A stretch of DNA of 64,000 nucleotides from assembly GCA_025201375.1 (NCBI GenBank), contig JAIWZP010000004.1, positions 186,001 to 250,000 of the forward strand. Reading direction: 5' to 3'. The notes beneath the pieces were generated by a model. That model worked only from the letters and a program-made list of their open reading frames with translations, was not told the DNA's origin and searched no databases. This DNA is from Gongronella butleri (taxonomy: Eukaryota; Mucoromycota; Mucoromycetes; Mucorales; Cunninghamellaceae). The stretch's first letter is position 1. Each line of letters opens with the position of its first letter. The position numbers and the translations under genes are program-made. Below, piece by piece: positions 20,310 through 32,063 of the stretch.

Positions 20310-21887
20310 ATGTCTATTGCTCAAGTTCTTACGAGTGCCCTTAGAGAAGCACAGCCCACGCCTGCTAATGACCTGTTCACCTGTCTGACGTGCTCCGTGG
20401 CATTCAAAACGTCGGAAGCGCAGCGCACGCACTATCGCACAGAGTAAAGCCGTCTTCCTTAGTTTTATTTACAAAACAAGGACACTTCGTGATGCTCACT
20501 AGTTGTCTTTTTCTTTCAGCTGGCACAAGTACAACCTGAAGCGCCGTATGCTTGAGTTGTCGGCCGTCAGCGCAGAACAATTCGCACAAAAGGTTCTTGG
20601 TAAGGCACTGAAAATTCGAGGAAAAGAGTGAAACCAAGCTAAATTGTGTTCTTGTTTCAATTTAGCGCAACAAGCCGTTGGCCGCGAGGAGGAGGAAAAA
20701 GCCAATTACATTTATGAATGTGGCGTGTGCAAGTAAGGTTCAAATGACTTGATGGTGTCCCATCTTGCTTATTTTTTGTTGTGTTTTAGGCGCTCGTACG
20801 CGAACGAGAACTCGTTTAGCAACCACTTAAAGTCCAAGCGTCACCGCGACTTGGAATTCAAGGTCCCCAAGGTGCTGCAGGGCAAAAAGGAGGGCGAGCA
20901 ACAACAAGTGCGAGCGGACAATGGCGCAAAGCGACAACAGCTGTTTTCTGACGACGAGGAGGCGTCGCACGCCGACGAGGATCAGCCCACGTTTGGCGAA
21001 GATCACAACCTCGTGTCCTGTATCTTTTGCCACCACACGTCCAGCGACTTTGACGCGAATCTGAGCCACATGATCCTCGACCATGGCTTTTTCCTGCCCG
21101 ACCAAGAATACCTCGTCGATGTCCCCGGCCTCATTGCCTACCTTGCCGAAAAGGTCATGCTCGATCATATCTGCATCTACTGCAACGACATTGACAGGCC
21201 GTGGAAGAGCCTGGGTGCCGTGCGCGCTCACATGGTAAAAAAAGAACAGAGGAAAAAATGGGCATCCGAGATCCCCAATTGAGAGCGCGCGAGTCTGATT
21301 TTCACTTTTCTTCTTCAGATGGACAAGGGCCATTGCAAGATGGCGTATGACGACTCGGAGGATCCAGAGGAGCTTTTGCAGTATTACGACTTTGGCCCGA
21401 TTGACATGGACGATCTTTCCACCGCAGAGCCTGTGGTCGTCAATGGTGAACGACTGCTCGAAAATGGCGCGCGCATCGGCCACCGACAACGCGTCCGCTA
21501 CTTTAAGCAACGCCTCCAGAGCTATGTAAGGATGCCATTTTTTTTTCTTTCCAATTTTTTTGCGCTGTTCGCTGACTCGAATGCGTGCCTTTACAGAAAT
21601 CCAAGGCCACTACGCAGCCATTGTCTATTGAGGATAAGGAGCGACACGTGGCAGAGGTGACGGCGCAGGCGGAGGCCGAAGGAATCCATTTGAATCGCAA
21701 GCAGCGACGCCATCTGCTACTGACGGACGGCAGCATCGTGGACAAGGACCCCAAGCAGGCGCTAATGGCCGTCCAGACCGCACAGGGCCAGCAGGAATTC
21801 GCGCGCAAGCAATACACCCAGCAGCACGTCGAGCTAAAGAACAACAAGACAACCACGCTGCGACTCCGCAATCAAGTGCCATTCTAG
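20310..21887 (+). CDS. REI1: cytoplasmic 60S biogenesis factor Rei1/ZNF622
   Basis: Six exons (20310-20443, 20520-20599, 20666-20732, 20790-21234, 21319-21525, 21597-21887) encode 407 residues. Four zinc fingers of the Rei1 type are visible: FTCLTCSVAF...H; YECGVCKRSYANENSFSNHLKSKRH; VSCIFCHHTS...HMILDH; and HICIYCNDIDRPWKSLGAVRAHM. An acidic linker (DDEEASHADEDQ) separates fingers two and three. The C-terminal basic segment (NRKQRRHLLLTDG) is conserved in the family. Rei1 acts late in cytoplasmic maturation of the large ribosomal subunit, helping release Arx1/Alb1 and probing the exit tunnel. An AATAAA begins 14 nt after the stop. Confidence 0.93.
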
Positions 21888-21900
21888 GCTCGCTGACAGA

Positions 21901-21906
21901 AATAAA
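21901..21906 (+). terminator. polyadenylation signal candidate after REI1
   Basis: AATAAA 14 nt downstream of the REI1 stop codon; close but plausible for a compact fungal 3' UTR. Confidence 0.35.
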
Positions 21907-22196
21907 ACGGAATGGACCTGTACTTAAAAAAAATCTAATGGGACGCGTTGCGTGCATTCTCGACGCGTCACGCATCGTGAAATCGAGTGACTTTCGTGTA
22001 TTTCTGTGAAAATGACCATTTTTGCGTCTTTTCCCGGTGCTTTGGGCCATTGACCATTGCGTTCTTGGCCGTGCTCGGCACAAAAAAAGTAAATGCTCAG
22101 GGCGGGGATCAGAGGCGAGAGAAATGGACAGCCGGAAATTCAAAAAAGCGAGCATTTCGAGCATTTTGTTGCTTTTTCTTCGCCTTTTTCGCTACC

Positions 22197-22940
22197 ATGG
22201 TGTCCGTCGAACCGAACGATCTGTATGCAGGTACGAAGCGCATCGCTAGGGTAGAAGCACGCCGTGCCAATTTGTACTTTTTTTCTTCTTTGCTTAGATA
22301 TGCTAGAGCTGGACGAGCAGCTTTTCAAGGTAAACCAACGGCTTCTTGGCAGCGCCATGACGTCGTTTGTGCACACGTTTGACGACGAGGTAAGACGCCT
22401 CAAGCACCATATATTCGTCGGGCTCACGAAAATGTACAGGAGCCAGACAATTTCACGGGAAACGAAGAAAATCCGGCCCCTCGCGAGCAAAGGATACGTT
22501 CCAGCGACTTGACGCAAGCCTTTGTCCAGCTGAACACGTGCCATACCCAACTGGACAAATTGAAGGCCAAGCAGGACGAAATCACCAACATCGCCACGCA
22601 AGGTTCACACGCAAACCAAAAAAAAGGCACAAAATTGGATCATTGACACGTCTTTTTTCTCTCTTTCTTTTTTTTAGCACGCGAATGTCGTGCCGTCGTC
22701 GGCGATGTGCTGCAGGTGAAAAACGAGCAAGAGCAGCGCAAGCAGGACGCGTCGATGCCATTGCAGGCGCAACAACAAGCGTACCTGGACGAGCTCGCAG
22801 CGCGCAAGAGTAAATTCCATGCCGAGATCCAACGAGAAAAGGATAAACTCGAGGAACGATATGCGAAAAAGACACGCGACACCATCTATCGCAATCTTGT
22901 GGGAGCCGACTGGTTCTCATCGGCCGGTGGAGGTGCGTAA
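22197..22940 (+). CDS. small coiled-coil protein, unrecognised
   Basis: Four exons (22197-22230, 22298-22389, 22440-22602, 22678-22940) join in frame into 183 residues. The protein is almost entirely alpha-helical and charged. A short acidic N-terminus leads into DMLELDEQLFKVNQRLL, then a coiled-coil segment (LTQAFVQLNTCHTQLDKLKA) and a long Gln/Glu/Lys-rich coil (QAYLDELAARKSKFHAEIQR). The tail is hydrophobic (NLVGADWFSSAGGGA). Length and architecture resemble BORC/BLOC-1 or kinetochore subunits, but I recognise no specific family. Canonical splice sites and frame closure across four exons make it a real gene. An AATAAA occurs 46 nt after the stop. Confidence 0.75.
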
Positions 22941-22985
22941 ATCAGCCTGTCCATTCATATATACCCTGTTTCTCTTTAATGAGCC

Positions 22986-22991
22986 AATAAA
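22986..22991 (+). terminator. polyadenylation signal candidate
   Basis: AATAAA 46 nt downstream of the stop of the small coiled-coil gene. Confidence 0.35.
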
Positions 22992-23105
22992 CCATGCCAT
23001 TACATCTCCCTAGACGCAAAATGAACAAGAAAGAAATTTGTTTGGTCATGCTGAGAATCATTATCAATCACCACGTCACTATATAATTTGGGAGTCGCGT
23101 CGTTT

Positions 23106-23107
<2 letters not shown>

Positions 23108-23150
<43 letters not shown>
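23108..23150. repeat. poly-A tract of 43 nt
   Basis: An uninterrupted run of A in the intergenic region just upstream of repeat E copy 1. It is one of the two longest homopolymers in the window. Confidence 0.95.
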
Positions 23151-23152
<2 letters not shown>

Positions 23153-23259
23153 GAAATTGAGTTCAGCCAATATGGACCAAACTTGCACTAGACCAGCCCA
23201 GGTCAGCAGCAAAAACGATATAAAATCCCTGGACCAAAAGCGCGAATTCACGCTAAAAT

Positions 23260-23840
23260 AGCAGCGTATAAAGATGATTGCATACAGCTCGACGAGAACG
23301 CAACAAGAAGCGCCGATACTAGACGCTATGGCAAGCCACGCTCAAGATACACAATGCCTGTATCGAATAGGAGCACATTTAGGGCAAATTGCGCGAGAAT
23401 TTGCGCGCCGAAAAATCGTCGAAAGTTGGGACCGCGTCAAAAGCACGTCGCAAACAATAAAATTCTTATGATCATTGACACGAGAGCGTGAGCACAGGCA
23501 TTCTCTTTCACGGGATCCTGGTTTCAAGCGCGCAACATCATTTTCGTGGCCACGCAAGGGTCTTAAAAAAAAAAACGAGCAAATGGTATTTTGCTCGAGA
23601 ACGTGCTAATCAACTTTGATTTTTTTCTTGGCTTTTTTTCGCAGCTCTGATACAGTAATATGCTTACCTGTGGATTCCTTTGGCGATTTTCAAGCCATCG
23701 ATGGCGCCCCAGCGGATTTTTGGCAATTTTGTTTTGTTTTGCGTGGTTGCTCGTGAGTCAGACATCCAGGTGCTTTGGAAAAGGGCTTGTTTGAATCGGA
23801 CGAGCAAATCGAACGCGATGACGCGGTATGATAATTCGAT
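23260..23840 (+). repeat. dispersed repeat E, copy 1
   Basis: About 580 bp that aligns with 38890-39450 (same orientation) and with 31000-31560 (inverted). Landmarks are GACGAGAACGCAAC, ATGATCATTGACACGAGAG, TTCTCTTTCACGGGATCCTG, CTCGAGAACGTGCTAATCAA and ATGCTTACCT. It is non-coding. Relative to the other copies it has 5 extra bases where it carries TACAGTA (23651-23657). Confidence 0.75.
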
Positions 23841-24119
23841 ATTGTTTTTAAAGAATTTCCCTTGACCAATGTCGAAAATTATTTCGGAACGCGTCAAATT
23901 TAGGATTTCTGGTCAAACAATGGGATAGAAGGCACCTATTTTGCAACCAAAATAAAAAGAATGTCGACAATGCAAGATGCAGTAAGAAAAATAAATGGAA
24001 CTAATATGAACTTTTTTATTATTTTTACAATTTTAGAGTTATATGAGAAAAAAAAAGGTATCTTGGATGGGAGGGCGAAGCAGGAAAAAAAAGGCACGGT
24101 GACGCGTAAAAAAAAAGCT

Positions 24120-26873
24120 TCACGCGAGTGCATTGAGGTTCAGATCAAAGAGCAGCAAAGGATCTTCCTGGTAGACGATGGTGGAGAGCGAGTCATTGGC
24201 GGCAATGGTGCTTGACATTGTTGAGGACGGGCTGGTGGAGTTTGGCGAGGTGTCTGCGCTTAGTGGCATGAGCATGTTGGGTGGATGTAGGATGACAGGC
24301 TTGTTTTCGGCGTCATTGTCGTCGTCTAGGGGGAAAAGCGGCTGCATTGTGGCAGACGACGATGAGGACGACGGTCTGCTGTCAAATGCGGTCCAATGGC
24401 CATGCGCCATGTTGGAAGGAGGCTGTTGCGCGTGCGTCTGGTGGTATTGGGAGGGTTGCGGGGCGTGTGAGGGGTGGAGATGCACCTGGGGTTGCGATGT
24501 TTGCGGATCGACCGGGTGGAACAAGGTGAGAGGCACATCGGCCGGCGGCGCTGCGGTCGGCGGAGTGGGCACGTCCTTGAGAAGCGCGTAGATTCGTCGT
24601 CGGAGGTCGTGGATGGCGGCGTGCGAGATGTCGTCGCGATTTGTGACGTTCCAAAGGCCATGCAGCGCGTGTCGGGCCGATTGGTTGGCCGGGTCCATCT
24701 TTGCAATGGCCATGAGCAACGTGGCGGCGGTCTCAAAGGTGGGCAAGATCATGTCCCACGGCAAATGGGTAAAATTGTTGGCGTGCGCGCAAAGTAACTC
24801 GAGATCCTTGGTCATATCGAGCAAAACGGGCAAAGCGCGGTCAAGTCGCGTGGCAATGTCCGGGTCGGTGGGGTCCAGCCAGTCCATGTCGGCCGTGATG
24901 CCCTTTGGTGGGTCCAGTTCTTCCTGGGTCCACGCGCCGCTCGTGACCATGGGCTTCAAAAACCAGAAATGCACGCGATACAGGCGATACGATGTCTCAA
25001 TCAGGTACTGCTGCAAGGGTGTCCATCGGTCGCGATTCTGCTGGATGAAGAAATAGTACTCGTCGAGCAACACGTGGATGCGCAGCTCCACATGCTCGAT
25101 TTTGCGTACAAGCGCGAGGAATTGGAACGCATTGTCGTATCCCGCGGCGCGACGGCCAAAGATGTTGTATAGGGGCCGCGGCAGGCACGAATGGATCATG
25201 CCCGTGAAATGGCAAATGACGGCGCTCGCATAAAAAGTCTCAATCAGCCAGGATTGCGGCGAATCGAGGGATGTATTGTTGTTTTGTAAGTCGTGCTGCG
25301 CCGACAGCGATTCGGACATGTTGCAAGGTGGCAGCGCAAACATCGGGTGCTGCACAAGTGGATCCACCACGGAGCAGCCCACTATCAAGGTAAAAAAAAC
25401 TGATTGAGTGCCAAGCAAAAAAGAAAGAAAAGAAAAGTTTCAAAAGAACGACGGACCTTCAATGTTGCCATAAGTGGTAGAGCGATAAATGGCCCAAAAG
25501 GCAAGGCCCACGAGTTCCTCCTCAATGGCATCCTTGGGCTTGTAACGGCCATCCCAAAAGCCAAGAGCGGCAGCAACGCCATACGACGTGGCAATCAGGC
25601 TCATGCCGACGGACGGGCGGCCAAACATGGCCTCAAACAAGGCAAGCACAGCTGGAAAAACCAGAAAAAAGAAAACAGTGAGCCCAATTGAGCCGATGGA
25701 GCCAAGGCAAGGGGGACCGTTCGGCCGGGGAAGTGGTGAATTTTCCTTTTTTTTTTTTTTTTTCAAAAATAAAAACCCAAGATAAGGGTTCAGCTTACCA
25801 ATGCCTTGGTAGTCGGAGACGGTGGAGGATCCGACCCTGATGGTATCGAGGAGTCTGTGCGCGTAGAGCAAAAATGGATTGTGGTTATCATGGTCCGAAT
25901 TTTCCCAAAAGACCAATGGGATGCCCTGCTGGAGATGCGAATAGTATTGTGTGGTGCCATAGATGACGGCGAGGAGGAATGGGCTGGCCGAGTCGTTCCA
26001 ATAGTCGCGCATGAGGTGTGTCTTGTTGAAAAGAATGGAATACGGGTGGACATTGAAGAATTGGTCGATGAGGGCGGTGGCGTGCTCTGATGAGAGCGAT
26101 TGCAGGGGATTCTGGAGATGTCTGCTATCGTAGAGCGCGTGCCATGGGCCGTAAAACATGGAGATGATGTAGGGCGGCGAATTGACGGTGCGCAGGCTGA
26201 TGCGGCCGATGCGTTTGATCATGCGATTGACCGGGTAGCAAATGGCGTGATAGGTGCTTGTCTCGAGATGCTGGAAGCGCACCTTTGGCCGTTCTGGCTT
26301 GCGCGAGAGTGCGGTGTATCTGATTTGGATGGCCTGGCTGCGCTCGCGATAAAAAGAATAAAAGACGGACAACAATGCGCGGACATAGCCATAGGTTTCG
26401 GCCTGGCCGCGCACCATGATGACCCAATCCGAGCCGAGGAGCGATGGCGACAATTGGATGACTTTGTTGCTTGGCATTGGCGTGAGCATCTTGGATTGTG
26501 CAATCAAATCGCCTATGGGTGCTCGTGGCGGTGCAATCATGTCGGTGCAATGCGATTCAATGGGTGGCAACGACGCCTTGCCGCCCTTTTTCTTCTTTTT
26601 GCGCGGGGCTTCTTGTTGCTGTTGCCCAGGCATGTGTTCAAATACAAATTCGCGAATGGTCACTTGTTGCTTGCCATTGGAACCGCCCGACGAGCTCGTG
26701 CCCTTGACAATGCCGTGGAACATGGCGTTTTTCGGCGGTCTACCCATCATACGCACAATAGGATACACACACTTGTTCTGCGTCTTAATACACCGCTTGC
26801 AGCTGGGCTCCATGCGGTCGCAACGCACTTTGAGCCGTCGACACGACAGACAGCTACCTCGTTTAGGCTCCAT
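24120..26873 (-). CDS. Zn2Cys6 fungal transcription factor
   Basis: Three exons (26873-25799, 25651-25457, 25381-24120) encode 843 residues. The zinc cluster begins at residue 8: CLSCRRLKVRC, then DRMEPSC and KRCIKTQNKC, spaced C-x2-C-x6-C-x6-C-x2-C-x6-C. It binds two zinc ions and DNA. A Lys-rich stretch (RKKKKKGGK) is a likely nuclear signal. The middle (about 220-600) looks like the fungal transcription-factor regulatory domain, with HPYSILFNKTHLMRDYW and MFGRPSVGMSLIATSYG. The tail is rich in His, Gln, Pro and Ser and probably activating. It is divergent from the DPP8/9-like gene, with 318 bp between start codons. The second intron uses the weak donor GTCCGT. The target is unknown. Confidence 0.9.
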
Positions 26874-27191
26874 GAAACAAAGAAATAAGAAGAAAAAAGA
26901 AAGAAAGAAAAAAAGAGAGAGAGAGAGAAAGAAAGAGGCGAGTTGCAATAAAAAAAAAAAAAGGAACAAAGGAAAAAGAAACAAAATGGAAAGGTAATTT
27001 GAGCTTTTTACAGAGGAAAACGAGCGTATTTGAAACCCCGAGGCAGCGTGCCAATCAGATAGCCGGACCATGGAATGCCCACTTGTGGGGAAAAGCAAGC
27101 AGCGCAAAAGGCCGCAAATGGAAGGCACCCTTTTTCTTTCGCTTTTTCCTTTTTTTTTTTTCTGCGTTTTGCTCCCACCCCCCACCCCCCT

Positions 27192-30100
27192 ATGGAGACG
27201 GACTTTACGTGGGACAAGATCCGCGCGCAAGTGAAAAAGGTCAGGACCTTGTCACAGCACCACTTGGTCCACTACAATATGGCCACTTGCAAGGCAATTC
27301 AATTTTTCCCAAAGAAACACACTCTTTTTTTCCTTGCCAACAACCCAGACAACGACAGCCAATACCCGCGCTTCCTGGACCTGTTCTCCGTTGACTATGC
27401 GGATATGGTGCGCTCTGCATCTCCAGGTAACGAGCCAATGGACCCAGGAAAGGCGATAAAAAAAAAGAAGGGAAATGGCCGAAATTCACCCTGTTTCTTG
27501 CATTTTGTAGCCAAGCTGTCATGGGAGCAGGTTGCGCCAAAGTACACGTTGCCCGACTCGGCGATGACGTGGACGTTCAATGGGATTTCGTCGTTCCAAA
27601 TTGTGGATGAGATGCTTTTGATTGTGCATCTTGGGCATTTCTATGCGGGTCGTCTGGGCGACGTAAGTTCTTTTTTTTTGATCCCAACCGCGAAAAAAAA
27701 AAAAAAAATGTTGTACCCCACGTGACCCCCAATGCAAACGTCTTTTTAGGTCCCACGCCTTGTGCAGAGCATACCCAAGCGCAATCCGCGTGTGCATCTG
27801 CCCGTGGCACGCGCCAATTCCATTCCAGGACGTCCACCGCATCCCAGTGGCCCCACCAATTCATTTGCACACAGCATCTCCAGCAGCAGCCTCGTACATG
27901 ACGTGTCCACACCCACAGACCCCAAGCTGGGCGGCATCCACGGCGATCTGATCGCGTTTGTACGCGATCGAGATCTTTGGGTCGTCGATTTTGAAGGCAA
28001 CGAGGCCCAATTGACCTTTTGTTCGGATCAGGCAAATGATGCTCTGAGCTGTGGCACCGCAGAGTATATCATGCAGGTAAAATAAACAAAAAGAAGGCAA
28101 AAAAAAAAAAAAAAAAAATGAGGGCATCGTGCTGATTTTTTGGTCTTTTAAAAAAAAAAGGAGGAATTCCATCGTGACACGGGGTATTTTTGGTGTCCGT
28201 CATCATTGGGAAGGTCCGTGCGGAAAAATCGGATTTTGTTTGTGGAGACGGACGAGCGAAATGTGGACTGGGTGGATTACAGCAAGGGTCAAGCGATTCA
28301 TGGCAATGATACCCCTCCCGAGTGCACGCGATACCCACGCGCTGGCCAGCCCAATGCCACGAGCCATCTGCGCATCGTCGAATTTGACGCCCCGCGCCAC
28401 TCGTTGCCACCACCACAAGCTACACCACGCCCGGCCATGCATCACAAGCGCCTGTGGGGCAAAAACGATCTCCAATACCGGTTTCCATGGGCCGAGTACA
28501 TTGTCCGTCTCGACTGGATGCCCGACGGGCAAAGGTAAAATTGCTATTGGCTTTTTTTTTTTTTTCTAAAACGGGGCTCAATGGCGTCTTTTTTTTTTTT
28601 TTTTTTTTTTAGCATTTGGGCACAATTGTTGTCGCGAGATCAGCAGCGCACTTCGGTGATTCGCATTCCGTACGCGTTATTTCAAACGCACGAGCAGTAT
28701 GTGGATCACGCGTCCCTTGGGGACATTGAGGAGCTATGGACCGAGACATCGTCGGCGTGGATCAATGTATCGGACGCGTTTTTCTTTTGCGACGCGTCGA
28801 CCATGATTTGGTCGTCGGAGCGATCTGGGTTCCGGCATCTGTATTACGTTGAAAAAAAGTCAGACGAGCCGGCGTCCGTGCGCGCATTGACCTCTGGCCA
28901 ATGGTGCGTGCTGGACAAGCCGATTTTTGTCGATGAGGTACGGCGGCTCGTGTATTTCATGGGCAAAAAGGATACCCCGTTGGAAGCACACCTGTACGTC
29001 ACGTCGTTTGCCACGCCCGGGCCCGTGCGGCGTCTCACGCAGCTCGGCTTCCACCACAGCATCGACATGAGCCCGGAATGCGAGTTTTTCGTCGATGCCG
29101 CGTCAAATTTGCATCAGCCGCACGGGCATGTGCTGCGGCGCCTCGTGTTTGACGCGTCGGACGCGCTGCCACGCGTCGATCACGCTGAGTCGAGCAACAC
29201 GACGGCCGTTTTGATCCCCGAGGCTTGCGACACGAAGCATTTCACCTTTTCTTCTGAATGTGACGACGATGACCTGGTCATGGTGCCACCCACGCTTCCC
29301 TGGGACCACGACCATCGCCCATGGCGCGCACCACCCAGCCATCCACGGCGTCCATCGTCGCCATCCCCACCATCCTCCATATTGGACGAGTTCGGCCACA
29401 ATCATACGCAAAAGGCAAGTATCTCGTCGCTCGCACATCATCTCCTGGCAAGCAACCCACCCGCACCCGTCACCGCCACCATGCCCAACCAACCCACGCG
29501 ATTCCTGCACGCCCAGGTCATTGATGCCGTCCTAAAAGCTGAAAAATGCATCCATACCATCCCAAAGGCCGAACTCTTTCAATTCACCACCCCGGATGGT
29601 AAGAAAGAAAGAAAGAAAGAAAAAAAAAAAGGAATGCCTTGCACCTTTTTTTTCGAATTTAACGACTCTTTTTTACTCATTTCTTTTTTTTTTAAGGTGC
29701 GCTTCTGCATGGATGCCTGTACAAGCCGCGTTTTTATCAACCTGGGATCAGCTACCCCACGCTCGTGTATATTTATGGCGGTCCAAAGTCGCAGATGGTG
29801 ACCAATGAGTTCCGATACCCGCGCGTGCTGCGTTATTTGCTTGCCGTACATTTTGGCTTTGCTGTTGTGGTCATTGATGGTCGTGGATCGTGTGACCGTG
29901 GCCTCGCGTTCGAGGCGCACGTCCAGTATCGGCTAGGACGCGTCGAGCTGCAGGACCAGATCCATGGTCTGCAATTCCTCCATTCGACCTGTTTTGGCGC
30001 ATTGCCCACGGCCGACGGCTCACGCGTCAGTGTCATCGACCTCGACCGCGTTGCCATCACCGGTTGGTCCTTTGGTGGCTACCTGAGCCTGCTTGCCCTT

Positions 30101-30580
30101 GCACATCACGGCGATCTGTTCAAAATGGCCATTGCCGGCGCACCCGTCACCGATTGGGCCCTGTACGACTCGGCATACACGGAACGCTACATGGGCCTGC
30201 CACAGGACCATCCACAAGAATACAATCTGTCCAGCGTGCTCAATTGGGCAAAGGATTTCCCACAAGAGTAAGCCAACAAAATGAAGGGAAAAAAAGGAAA
30301 ACGACAAGATAGAGATAAGAGTGGGCTGAGCAGATAGACAATTGACCCCCTTTTTTTTTTATGGATTTTGCGCAGGGAGCACCGCTTGATCATTGTCCAC
30401 GGCCTCATTGATGAGAATGTGCACTTTCGAAACACGGAAAAGCTGGTGGCAGAGCTTGACAAGTACAACAAGCCGTATCATTTGCAAGTTTACCCGACAG
30501 AAAAGCACGGACTGCGCCATGCAAGCGTCAATGAGCATTTCGACACGCTCATGTTCCACCATCTTGTGAATTACCTGTAG
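27192..30580 (+). CDS. DPP8/9-like prolyl dipeptidyl peptidase (S9B)
   Basis: Seven exons (27192-27426, 27511-27662, 27750-28076, 28161-28534, 28613-29598, 29697-30267, 30376-30580) encode 949 residues. An N-terminal eight-bladed propeller domain (DPPIV_N) is followed by an alpha/beta hydrolase domain. The catalytic triad is Ser816 in GWSFGGY, Asp894 in HGLIDENVHF and His926 in EKHGLRH. The 78 and 32 spacings equal those in human DPP4 and DPP8. The EEFHRDTGYFWCP segment supplies the Glu-Glu that anchors the substrate N-terminus, and the context is DPP8/9-like. There is no signal peptide or membrane anchor, so it is probably cytosolic. It should remove X-Pro or X-Ala dipeptides. A Pro/His-rich insert near 580-640 is unusual. 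Confidence 0.9.
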
Positions 30581-30999
30581 AAAAAAGCCCTTTTGCTTAT
30601 TAATTAAAGCATCCCTCTTTTGCCTTGATTCCCCCTTCCAGACAGCGACTACAGTAATGGCAGATCCCATTTTTGGAGACCCATTGCTTTCTCTCCGGGT
30701 CAAACAATGAGCGTGACCGGGCCGTCCCTACCGCAAGCTATCGCGAAATTTGATAAAATTTGCTCAATTCCATGCGTTGGCCCATCATTGCTCAAGTTTT
30801 TACTGCATCGTAGCACATCAAATTTATACCATATTATTTCCAGGCTTCCGTGATAATTACGGTGTGCCGTGCGTTGTCTCTGTACAAGGTGTGGCAAGAA
30901 ATGTCCATTAAATGACGAGAAAATGGCATAGTCGCGAATAATGTACCTGAAATCTTTTTCTTGCATCCCGCAAACGCATCCCACTCAATGGAGACAAGC
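30581..30999. other. intergenic, no gene seen
   Basis: 3' flank of the peptidase gene. It contains TTAATTAA shortly after the stop and one TACAGTA heptamer at 30650-30656. No gene recognised. Confidence 0.4.
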
Positions 31000-31760
31000 T
31001 GTGCGGTGAAAACGAGCTCTTGACCTAGGCTCTGGGATAATTCAGTGTCGAGTAATCGCGCAAAAATCGTGGAAATCCGCAGGGGTGCCCTCGAGGATCG
31101 AAAAATCGCAAAATCAAGGCGTCACAATCGCCAGGCAGAAGGGATCATTAGGTAAGCGCGCCTCTTTAACGGCGAAATAATAGAGAAAAAACCGAGGTTG
31201 ATGAGCGCGTTGTCGAGCAAACCTGCAATTGAAGACTTTTGAGTACTTGTTTTGAAACGCTTGCGTCGCGGTGGAAAATGAATGTACGCGCTTGAAACCA
31301 GAACCACGTGAAAGAGAACAGTCAGACGCATGCTCTTATGCCAATGATCACAAGAAAAGTACTTATTGCGACGCGCTTGTGACGCGGTCAAACTCAATTT
31401 CCTTTTGGGTAATTTTGCGACGCGTGATTTCTCACGCCACAGGCACTGGAGGTGCCCCTCTTCAGTGCAGATATTGTGAGCCCTAATTGTCCCTTGTTGT
31501 AGACCCTGAGACCGGCAGTTCACGTCGCGTTCTCGTCGAGCTAGATGCGGTCAAAGAAAACCTTGTAATCGCTGCTACAGTAGTACAAAATCGCACCGAT
31601 TGACCCCCGATTTTAGCTCATTTTTGCCGGAAATGCGACTCAGACTACCTTGTAAGCAAGTTTGAGACAGAATGGAGAACCTGAATTTCCAATTTTTCCT
31701 CTAAACGCGATATCGGCTTGAAACGTGTGCCGGCTGTCATGACCGAGGAAATGGTTCATA
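31000..31760 (-). repeat. dispersed repeat E, copy 2 (inverted)
   Basis: Reverse-complement match to 38690-39450. Landmarks include CCTCGAGGATCG, GGTAAGCGCGCCTCTTTAAC, GTGAAAGAGAACAGTCAGACG, CAATGATCACAAGAAAAGTA, GCGACGCGTGATTTCTCACG, TTCTCGTCGAGCTAGATGCG and TTGACCCCCGATTTTA. Relative to copy 3 it has 5 extra bases where it carries TACAGTA (31576-31582). It is non-coding. Confidence 0.78.
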
Positions 31761-32063
31761 TTGCTTTCAATTTAAACCATGCAATTGGCTGACGCAAAAA
31801 CTTAACAACGTCAGGATTTCACGGCGATCGGCTAGTTCATTCATGCGAAAACGCGCTTCACGTGAATAAATGCTCATATTCGTCAAAGCGTCTCAAGCTG
31901 GCTGACTTGTGGATGCTTGAAATAACCGTGTTTTGCGTGCTCAGAGCAATGTCAGACGCGGGGTTTGAAAACGGATGCATAAATGCGAACCTCGGGCAGG
32001 GGGTGGCTTTCTTTTCCGCTTTTTTCTTTCATTTCATTTTTTTTATAAATAATATTTCATATT
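31761..32063. other. upstream region of RMT2
   Basis: About 300 bp without a gene, ending in a T-rich leader and TATAAATAATATT about 20 nt before the RMT2 start codon. Confidence 0.4.

Noticed and set aside
29240..29520. His/Pro-rich part of the peptidase as a missed intron
   Set aside because: The frame stays open with in-frame flanks and no good GT-AG pair preserves it; kept as a coding insert.
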